Assembly: GCA_963576565.1 (NCBI GenBank) | Contig: OY755038.1 | Span: 174,699,287-174,763,286 of the forward strand | DNA length: 64,000 bases | Origin: Aspidapion aeneum | Lineage: Eukaryota > Arthropoda > Insecta > Coleoptera > Brentidae | Reading direction: 5' to 3' | Part shown: positions 56,132 through 64,000 of the stretch, one piece after another | Layout: each line of letters begins with the position of its first letter | How positions within the stretch are numbered: position 1 is the stretch's first letter | Translations under genes and position numbers: made by a program | Notes under the pieces: generated by a model | Database searches by the model: none | What the model was told of the DNA's origin: nothing | The model's input: the letters and a program-made list of their open reading frames with translations, nothing else

Positions 56132-58924
56132 TAAATGTATATTTAAGATTCATAAGCTTTATAAAATAGCTTGCTTTAAAACGCCAGGTTTAAAGCACGT
56201 AGTTTAATGAAAGATTTTGCAAATTGAAAAGCAAGAAAAAGAGATTTTATTTTGCTATCATGGCCATACACAAAGTTTTGTTGACAAGTAGGTATTTTAT
56301 ATTCTTATCGACTTAAGTATGAGGGCCCCCAAAAAATTGTTTGCTCCGAGGCCCCATGACTTCTAGCTACGCCGCTGATTATACCTAGGTCATTGAAAAC
56401 GCATTTAGACTGAAACAAAGCTACAAACAGGTCAAAGGTAATTTTTTTTCTAAGCTAATTTTTTTTTAAATAGATTGTTATTAGGTATATGTGATATGAA
56501 ACTAGGCTATATGAAACCTACATTAAATTGCAGCGTTAAAAAAAAGAAGTGTAGTTTCGAGAAAATTTTATAACTTTTAATAAATATGCTTTCTCTAAAT
56601 AATTCCAATTTACGGACGCCACTGAAGATCTACTTTCTTCTTCGCACCTATCGACCAATACATTGTTGAGAATTTCAAAATTATATACTATTATATACCT
56701 ACAGTTCATATCATTATTTTTGAGACAACTTTTTACAACTTATTTTTGTTGGCCTATGCTATTTGTTATGGTAAACAGCTGATAACTGTCAAAAAGTTAT
56801 CTCAAAAATTATGATATAGAGTATATACGGGCTTAGCATCAAAGACAGTGGCGTGCAAACCATAATATAGGCAAAAATGCATGCCCTAGCCTAGCAATTA
56901 TTATTTTGACAATTGGTACTTGATATTCCCTGGCTACTTCAAACTATTCCAAAGCGTAAGCTGGCCTTATCATTACGATATCGTCGGGCAGGAATTTCGT
57001 GCGGATCATAAATCGATTTTGAAGTACCTTGTTTATATATTTTTTATTAAAAAATAAATATTAAAAATAATAATTCTATTTAGGCAGCTCATTTTTATCA
57101 TACCGATTTTCATTTTTGAAAATAGATACCAACAATCTTTATAAAATCCATTTTTTTTTGTAAATTTTATTAAGGTATGGTATGGTATGGTATGGTCCAT
57201 TCAGTTTATTTTAGGAGCACTTTTACCTGTTTTACACTGACCAAATTGACTAAATCCATGGATTTCTTCATGGATAAATTTATGACGCTGCAGTGTGTAA
57301 TACAGCTTACAATTTCTGTGGATTTATCTGTGAATTTATATTAGAAGACCGTTGATTTATTTATGTTTAGTAATTTGTGACTGGCAGTAATTTGTTTTGT
57401 ATTAAAACGTTAATCAAAATAAACCAAAACCCAAACGAAATTTTGCTAATTTTGTAAAAAAGAAAAGTGTTCGGCATTCGATTGACGTCAATAAATTCAT
57501 AAAGAAATTTGCAAATTTATTTGACGTGGATTTCTGTATAATCAAGCTCAACCTTTTTGATCATAAAGAAATCCATGAATTAATTGCCGTTTTAAAGCAG
57601 GTATACGATGTTGATCGCTTGACTTCTTCTTCACTTAGACTTTCTCACGTTTTTAGGAGACTTGACTTCTTATCGAAGTCACGTGCTTGAAAATCGCCAG
57701 TTTGACTTTTTTAGGAGAACGGACACAAGGTCTCCTTGTTCAAAAATAAACATAACATACACGACCAACCCATGGGCGTATCCGGGTGAGGCAAAGGAAC
57801 GTTAGCTGCCCTCTTTGCTTAGCAGTTCCTCGTACAGAAATTGACGATTGGTATCTTGGCTGTCAGAACTATTGTCGGCCATGGCCCTGTCAGATATGGA
57901 CGGCCGCACGGAGATCCAAGAACAAATCGGGTCGGCAACTTTTACCCAAAGTTAACAAATGGACCATAGTTATGAAATTATAAAATAAAGTCATCAGCAA
58001 CAATTTTTTCTTAGCGGGTCACAGTCCAGTATGAGCTCCCTTATTAGGTAGGTACTTATATCAATAGACAATTTTAGTACATACGCAGTTTTTATCGCAT
58101 CTTCGTTCTTTGAACCTTGACCTGCAATTTCACTATTATACTCGCGCGCCCTCAACTCGACAGGTCTGTTTCAGTTGCAATTAATAACGGATTGTATACC
58201 GTATCGTTCACCAACTTGTGTATCATCTAGTAAAAGTAGAGCCATTAAGTAAATTAAGGGTGCTTTGAATAGCCTAATAGAATTTGGATTTTTTACTTAT
58301 TTTATTACATAAGCATATAATGTGCTAGAATCAATTACTGAAAGTTTACGTGTCACTGCCAGGTTTATAGGTTTAAAGGCGATGGATCTGTTCTTTTGTA
58401 ACAAGTAAGTACCTCTAAATATAATTTGGTAGGTAATAATTTGCAAACTTTTAAATGTATGAAAAACCAACAAATTCCTGAACCTATATTATCATGTATG
58501 TAAAAAACTCTACAAATAAGAAAAATAAGAATTATATTAAAAAAAGGAAATTCCAACTTGCAGTTACTAATATCTTACTTTTAAGAACAAAAAATTATCA
58601 CATTCTTCAAAAAATACGTACATATGTTTTTGACAAATCAAAATGAAATATTAATAAAACTAACTTTGGATAACATCCTCAGGTCTATTAACAGTCTTAA
58701 GAACAACTAGACTTGCTAGCGGGTTATCGTGTTATCAGATACGCTACCCTACCAGAACCGATACGAGTCATCATAATCAAAATCCAGGCAAACCATAAAG
58801 TTATGTGTAAAATTATAACCCGCATAGAAATTTTGCTAACAGAAGATTACTGTCCAATCTTATGGCAACTTTCGACACAAAAATGCCGATTTAATAAGAA
58901 CGAAAAAGTTAAACATTATTTATT
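56132..58924. other. AT-rich DNA, no gene recognised
   Basis: Holds an imperfect hairpin at 56713-56822 (ATATCATTATTTTTGAGACA and its near complement), a GGTAT pentamer run (57173-57196) and scattered dispersed-repeat phrases. The small frames at 57786-57983 and 58713-58931 have no recognisable domains. The last part is the 3' flank of the zinc-finger gene. Confidence 0.45.
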
Positions 58925-58928
58925 TTAT
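58908..58928 (-). terminator. Polyadenylation signal of the zinc-finger gene
   Basis: On the minus strand the stop codon overlaps AATAAA (CAATAAAATAAATAATG), so the 3' UTR may be very short. Confidence 0.5.
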
Positions 58929-60979
58929 TGAAGTTCCTTGACACTCCTCACTCTAATCTTTGGCGTTTGGTTTGTCATTACTACATTATTAGTATTAGTA
59001 ACTGATGGATACATTACGGTACCGGCTGAAGTAACTACAATATTGGGCAGTTTAGATAAGTCACTATTTGGAGTGGCAGAGTTTGAAAAGTTTCCATTCA
59101 TTTGGTGATTTAACACTATTGGAACATTGTTTTCTGGGATCGCTAGCCGCGATGGGTTGTAGTTCACACTGGGTTTGGGAAATGATAATTGCGGAGTGAG
59201 GTTGTTGTTTGTAGAAGCTAGATACGGATTCGGTCTTGATTTAGCGGCCGACGTAATAATCTTAATCGATTGCACTGGTGGTACTGGTGCGGATATATTT
59301 TTGGGAATTACATATCCGGTAGAAATATTCTGAACAGTACCATATTGTAATTGTGTGTTCTCTTTCAAAGATAGAGAATCGTCCATTTGTTTTAGAGTTA
59401 TGCTGGATGCGGTCGATATAGGTTGCGATTCAAAGTAATTCCTGTTAGAAAACAATGCATTTAGATGATATGATGGTGTATCTTTAACAGGTAAATGCGA
59501 CCACAAATCAAATACAGAAGACTGCTTGTCTTCTCCGAATGTATAAATCGCATTCAATTCTGTGCCATTTTTAATTGTTAATGGAATTTTAAATACTTTT
59601 AAGTGTTCTTTTAAATATTTTAATTCGGCATTCCCATCAGCATTAACAATAATATCATGATTTGTTGGAAAAGCTGTTTGAGTCTCCAGATTTTTAGGTT
59701 TGGGTTTCGGCACTACAATACTTAAGAGTTCTTTGTTCACTTGGACATCTGAGGCATTAAGTGTTATATTATTAAGGACCAAATTATTTTTGATCCGCAC
59801 ATCAGGTTTCAACTTAGGATCAAAACCAGGGACTACTTCCTTTTTATTAGAATTGTATTCTTCATCATCAGAGAGAATTTCTATAATACCATCAGATACT
59901 GAGGGTTTTTCAACAGGAATGTTGTCTTCTAATCCAGGAATGGGATCCCATCCAATAAATGCAGTTTGATATTTTTGACGTACTTCGAGAATTTTATCCA
60001 CTTTTTGGAGCTTGACGGCTGGACCATTAGAATTCATTATCTGTTTAACTTCACATTTGTGATTAATATGTTCATCTTTTGCTTCTAGAGATTTAAATCT
60101 TTTTTTGCAAAACTGGCAAACCATATGTTTCTTTGCCATATGATTTTTTAGCATATAATTTGAATATTGTACAGAACCACAGAGGTCGCAAAGATAGATT
60201 GGCTGAGACTTTGCCTCATTGCTTAGCATGAGCAGCGATCCTGGTGTTCCAGGAGTCGATGTGTCTCCTTTGTTGGATATCTCTTGAACTGGAGTTTTTT
60301 CTCGAGCTTCCTGAAATTTATTCATTTCAGTATAATACTCTGATGTGCTTGCGTAACTTATAACAGTGCTTGAACTTGCAACAGATGAAGTAGATCGTTT
60401 GCGTTTACTACCATTATTTAAATTGCTATTATCCCAAAAATTAGCATCATGCTTTTCTAAGGCTCTTTTACTTATTTTGATCGGCGTTACAGTTTTATTT
60501 TTAGATACCAATTCAACTGATTCAGCGGTATGAGAAGTTTGCTTTTTGGCGATTTCTACGCTTTTCTTCATAAAGTAAGATTCTACGTCACCCATTTTAA
60601 TCCAAACTGTGGGTTTAAGGTTCATTCCAAAAGATCGTTTGGGTAATTTTAAAGTTGGATTATTTCGGAAAATCTCGTTAATGCTGGGATGTAACTGAAG
60701 CGGACTTTTTGTTTTAGTATCATCATTCGTTGATTCCTGCTTAACGGATTTTACTTTTCCAGACATTCCCTTTACTGATTTAGATAATTCTCTACTTGTA
60801 CTAAGATTTTCTACTGATGTTGTAGATTCTTTCGGTTTATGATCTTTTGCGTATTGTGCGTATTTATCTTTAAGAGTTTTGTCTTGTTTCTGGGCGTCCA
60901 GACGATACTTGTACATCTTTTGGACAATGTTGCAGCATCTTGTACAAACTTTTTGAGACACCTTGTCAGTCGATTCAAC
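58925..60979 (-). CDS. ZAD-C2H2 zinc-finger protein, last exon
   Basis: A 685-codon exon, open throughout. The start is set by a splice acceptor (polypyrimidine then CTAG, minus strand), giving VESTDKVSQKVCTRCC, not by an ATG; the first exon is outside what I can identify. The beginning is the second half of a ZAD domain (VCTRCCNIVQKMYKYR, a zinc-binding dimerisation module). About residues 255-305 hold two fingers: CDLCGSVQYSNYMLKNHMAK KH (C2H2) and CQFCKKRFKSLEAKDEHINH KC (C2HC-like). The rest is low-complexity Ser/Asn/Pro-rich. It probably acts as a nuclear DNA-binding regulator, as ZAD proteins do. Intact over 2 kb in a region full of decay, which argues for selection. Confidence 0.85.
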   Translation of the reverse strand, partial: VESTDKVSQKVCTRCCNIVQKMYKYRLDAQKQDKTLKDKYAQYAKDHKPKESTTSVENLSTSRELSKSVKGMSGKVKSVKQESTNDDTKTKSPLQLHPSINEIFRNNPTLKLPKRSFGMNLKPTVWIKMGDVESYFMKKSVEIAKKQTSHTAESVELVSKNKTVTPIKISKRALEKHDANFWDNSNLNNGSKRKRSTSSVASSSTVISYASTSEYYTEMNKFQEAREKTPVQEISNKGDTSTPGTPGSLLMLSNEAKSQPIYLCDLCGSVQYSNYMLKNHMAKKHMVCQFCKKRFKSLEAKDEHINHKCEVKQIMNSNGPAVKLQKVDKILEVRQKYQTAFIGWDPIPGLEDNIPVEKPSVSDGIIEILSDDEEYNSNKKEVVPGFDPKLKPDVRIKNNLVLNNITLNASDVQVNKELLSIVVPKPKPKNLETQTAFPTNHDIIVNADGNAELKYLKEHLKVFKIPLTIKNGTELNAIYTFGEDKQSSVFDLWSHLPVKDTPSYHLNALFSNRNYFESQPISTASSITLKQMDDSLSLKENTQLQYGTVQNISTGYVIPKNISAPVPPVQSIKIITSAAKSRPNPYLASTNNNLTPQLSFPKPSVNYNPSRLAIPENNVPIVLNHQMNGNFSNSATPNSDLSKLPNIVVTSAGTVMYPSVTNTNNVVMTNQTPKIRVRSVKELQ

Positions 60980-62002
60980 CTAGAAAAAAAAAATAAAATA
61001 AAAAATAATACTCCAACATTCTTTTTAATTAGTACTATTGGTTCCATCAAGCAATAAAATTAAGCGAGCATTTTTTTTACTTTTTTTATAAATTAGTTTT
61101 TAGAAAAACTACTTTTTGAAAAAGTATTATTTTTAAAATAATTTATTTCTAAAAAATATTGGTGTCTGGGTTATGTTTAACACAGATTTTGATCTCCCAA
61201 CAAAAGGACAGTTAAGTTGGATTAAAATTAAAAGTAAACAAAAATTCTAGCGCCAAATTTTCCCCGCGGCGAATCTGACCGCGGCGAATTGTCTTTTTTG
61301 TATTTATACGTGCAGTTTAATATACAAGGGGACAATTTAAAAAGGATCCACTTGGATTTTCTCGAAAATTATCAGAAAATTAAAAAAACGTCGAAACACG
61401 TCGATTTTGTTTACAAGGGGGGCACTTTTTGACTCTCTTGAAATTTTTGTAGCACAAACCCCCTTTGAGGGGTATACTTTACCCCTATAATTTGAATAGG
61501 GAACGTGGGTCTAGTGATACCTTGTTTTGAAGGCCTTTTGAATGTCCTTACAACCGTGTAAAAATTTCAAAAATCTATCCATTAGTTTTGAGATAATTGC
61601 CCTCAAACTTTCAAATTTAACATAGACTAATAAAATAAAAATTTAATTAGAATTTTATATTTTTCGGATTTAATTTTTATTTTATCTTTCTCATCATCAG
61701 CTCAGGTATATGTATTAATTAAACCTCATATAAAAACACATTTTGCCCCTTGTGTCTCCTTGGGGCCACATATATAAAAATTTTTGTGAATGCTGAAGAA
61801 TAACTACCTAAAGGCCGACATGCATGCCAAATTTCATTACTCTAGCTTAAGACTTTTAGAAGAGAAATACTGGGACTCTCTATTTTGATTTTATAAGCTT
61901 TTTATTTCTATAATGTTAATTATTATTGTATCATTTTTTTATAAACATATTTTTAAAGTATTGGCAGTTCGCTTGATTATTAAAATAATAAAATACGCTT
62001 AA
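60980..62002. other. AT-rich DNA, upstream intron or flank
   Basis: No further ZAD exon recognised. 61440-61620 resembles one arm of the inverted-repeat element at 53322. Confidence 0.45.
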
Positions 62003-62383
62003 AACTGTTTGGTTTTCACTATCTCAAACGTCGATCACAAGGATACGAATGATCTCCGTCTGGAACATGTCCTGACAATCAGGAACAAGTGATCCATGCC
62101 AATCCACGACCGGTTTCGGCCTTTTGGGCCATCCTCAGGTGAATGCAGGCGATAGCTCCGTGCAGAGCACAAGTTGTGTGAACCAACAGAAACAACTACT
62201 CCGAGGGAAAATACCCCTACCGGCATTGAATTATACTGATACTGTCATTCTTATCCTTGTGATCGACGTTGGAGATAGTGAAAACCAAACAGTTCTAACA
62301 AGTCCCAACGAAAGCATCAAACCATCAGTATAATTCAATGCCGGTAGGGGTATTTTCCATCGGAGTAGTTGTTTCTGTTGGTT
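62003..62383. repeat. Element with two interleaved inverted repeats
   Basis: Arm A 62003-62044 pairs with A' 62252-62294 (one or two mismatches); arm B 62181-62240 pairs with B' 62324-62383 (a few mismatches). The order A-B-A'-B' is interleaved, as in a pseudoknot. Between A and B lies a GACCGGTTTCGGCC phrase and CCTCAGGTGAATGC. Non-coding. Confidence 0.8.
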
Positions 62384-62690
62384 TTACACAAAATATGCTT
62401 AGTTTGTGATTTAAAGGGATGTTGAAACCTCGGCTGGAATCCCTATAGGTATATCGGTCGGGACCGACGCGACGTCACCTAAGTTGTCATTACTTGCCAC
62501 GTCACCACTGGGCGGTTAAAAAAATTGAAAGGCAAGACTAACCTTTAAATAATTCACCATAGAGAAAAATAGTTAATTGGAAAATAATGGGGAGTTTTTG
62601 AAATGCATCTTTGATACATCGTTGTGTACCATTATGTAGTGGTAAAAATAATCACTAAGTCTGTTAGACTCCTACTATGAAAAGAAGTTA

Positions 62691-63151
62691 CAGTGAAACC
62701 TCCTATAAGCGGACACTCACGGTTTGCTCGATTTTGTCCGCTTATGAGAGGGAACTGCGAAATTTTATATATATTTATTAACAATTTCCGCTGATAAGTT
62801 TTTCCGATATTAAATTTTTCAGCGATCTTTCGTGCTAATAGATGTTCCTTCTCCGAAATGTTACAAACTTCCATTTTATCACGTAAACTAAACGGAAACG
62901 GAACAATAAAAATAAAACACAGCAGTCCCGCCGAATAAAATATTTTGTAAATAAGTATTTAGTCTCCGCATTAAATCGAAAAAAGGTAATTCCCTGGCTC
63001 CAGAGTATTCTACATAATATTAATGCCCATGTCGTGTAGAGCTCCGTCCCGTTGTCAGGAGTTTCCGTCCGGTTAAGGGAGGTTTTAAAATGTTTTAACC
63101 AAAAAAAGTCCGCGTCCGGTTATTAGAGTGTCCGGTTATAGGAGTGAATTT
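62691..63151 (-). mobile_element. Pogo/Tigger-like element remnant
   Basis: Left end CAGTGAAACCTCCTATAAGC after TA; right end the complement of AAATTCACTCCTATAACC before TA. The minus strand encodes KMEVCNISEKEHLLARKIAE and KFNIGKTYQ, like the pogo-type HTH. The catalytic core is absent, so it is an internally deleted copy. Confidence 0.65.
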
Positions 63152-63244
63152 TACATGTAAAGAAATAGGGAAAAGCTTGGTTCTAACAAAATTATTTAAT
63201 TTTTTGTCATTTTTTTGTACATTTCCTAATAAAATATGATCTAC

Positions 63245-63506
63245 CAGTGGCGGATCCAGGGGAGGGGGCCAGAGGAGCACGGGCCCCCCTGTCCCAGACA
63301 TATAACTTATTTTATTAGTTTAGCAATATCACTTATTTAAAACTTGTCACAAATTTTACTTCATTTTTTTAAAAATTTCGCCTGCGGTACCATAAATCTC
63401 TTTTTACATTTCACACCTCAGATTTATCAAAAACCGCTTATAAAAAATATTTTGATGTTTGCTGCCACTTTGGCCCCTCACCCCCTGAATCCTGGATCCG
63501 CCACAG
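63245..63506. mobile_element. hAT MITE with perfect 8-bp duplication
   Basis: Ends CAGTGGCGGATCCAGG and CCTGGATCCGCCACAG (15 of 16 paired), flanked by TGATCTAC on both sides (63237-63244 and 63507-63514). Non-coding. A better-preserved relative of 55971-56131. Confidence 0.88.
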
Positions 63507-63514
63507 TGATCTAC

Positions 63515-64000
63515 ATATATGAAATATCACTATACAATTGATAAAACATCTTATAAAATTCATAAAAAAAATTCGATATTAATAGTGTAACAAAATTCTA
63601 CGGATTAAAAAAAAGTGATATAGATAAGAGGAGTCAGTGAGACTGCACGTTACCGGTTATGTCCCTAAAATGGACGTCACCAGTTACGGGTTAAATAAGG
63701 CTAAAACAAAGTTGAGGTTCTTATTATTTTGACTTTACAAGTAACAGTTTTAAATGTGTTCCAAAAACTCGGAGAAGAGCGGCCCGTAGTAGTTAATTAA
63801 GTAATTTTAAGTGTTTAATAAAACTCCCTAGTCACCATAACGTTAAAGAACTATCATCATTTTTTTACTTTTCCTAACAATTTTTGTAAAAACTTTTTCT
63901 TAAAAAAAATGATGACAGTTACACAAAATAAGCGTGTTCCAGTTTCAATTAAAAAGTTAAATTAGGCATATCCTGTATATAAAATCAAATCAGCCAGTGC
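63515..64000. other. AT-rich DNA to window end, no gene recognised
   Basis: No supportable feature. Confidence 0.4.

Noticed and set aside
57786..57983. 65-codon frame as a cysteine-rich peptide
   Set aside because: No signal peptide, no recognisable domain, and it lies in dispersed-repeat-like sequence.

Overview
The window is AT-rich insect DNA, probably from a beetle or another repeat-rich order, although nothing in it fixes the species. The evidence is BEL/Pao and Tc1/mariner elements of insect type, AATAAA-type signals, spliceosomal introns, and one ZAD-C2H2 zinc-finger gene, a family largely confined to arthropods. Almost everything else is transposable elements and satellites, many nested in one another. 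No tRNA, rRNA or CRISPR array was seen.

Region by region: (1) 1-5340 holds a Tc1-like element with four transposase-binding-like sites (292-1849), phased GCCGCCATCTT motifs, a tandem repeat with alternating 118/104-bp steps, and a piggyBac-like TTAA-flanked element that contains a LINE piece, itself interrupted by a 220-bp hAT-type MITE. (2) 5352-21124 is the centrepiece: a 513-bp satellite in two inverted arrays of about 4.3 kb each around a 27-bp spacer (9675-9701). Every monomer carries a 48-nt motif that fits a type I hammerhead self-cleaving ribozyme. There are 18 copies, on the minus strand in the left arm and the plus strand in the right arm, so all face outward. The right arm is split by a BEL/Pao retrotransposon (13531-20642, 647-bp LTRs, GTTAG target duplication), and the whole structure lies between 12-bp direct repeats. 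(3) 22.7-36.5 kb is an old LINE (LINE A) whose reading frame can be followed across three later insertions: a solo LTR (23109-23539), a second BEL/Pao element on the minus strand (23620-30600) and a second LINE (LINE B, 31273-36020), which carries its own insertion. (4) 36.5-38.0 kb is a satellite with a 283-bp dimer repeat. (5) 38-47.6 kb has Tigger/pogo, RTE-like, hAT, Jockey/CR1-like and I/R1-like remnants, plus several MITEs. (6) 48.36-53.3 kb is a decayed multi-exon gene with an N-terminal zinc finger and acidic residues arranged as in an RNase-H-fold transposase. The family is not one I can name. (7) 58925-60979 is the one gene that looks like an intact host gene, the last exon of a ZAD zinc-finger protein on the minus strand. 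(8) 61-64 kb has interleaved inverted repeats, a pogo/Tigger-like element and a hAT MITE with an 8-bp target duplication.

The elements do not form a pathway. The ribozyme satellite is the likely unusual system: transcription outward from the spacer on either side would yield multimeric RNA able to cut itself into about 513-nt units, while read-through of both arms would give a very long hairpin RNA. Coordinates, motifs and target duplications were read directly from the sequence; family names come from recognised motifs; activity and mobility are inferred.
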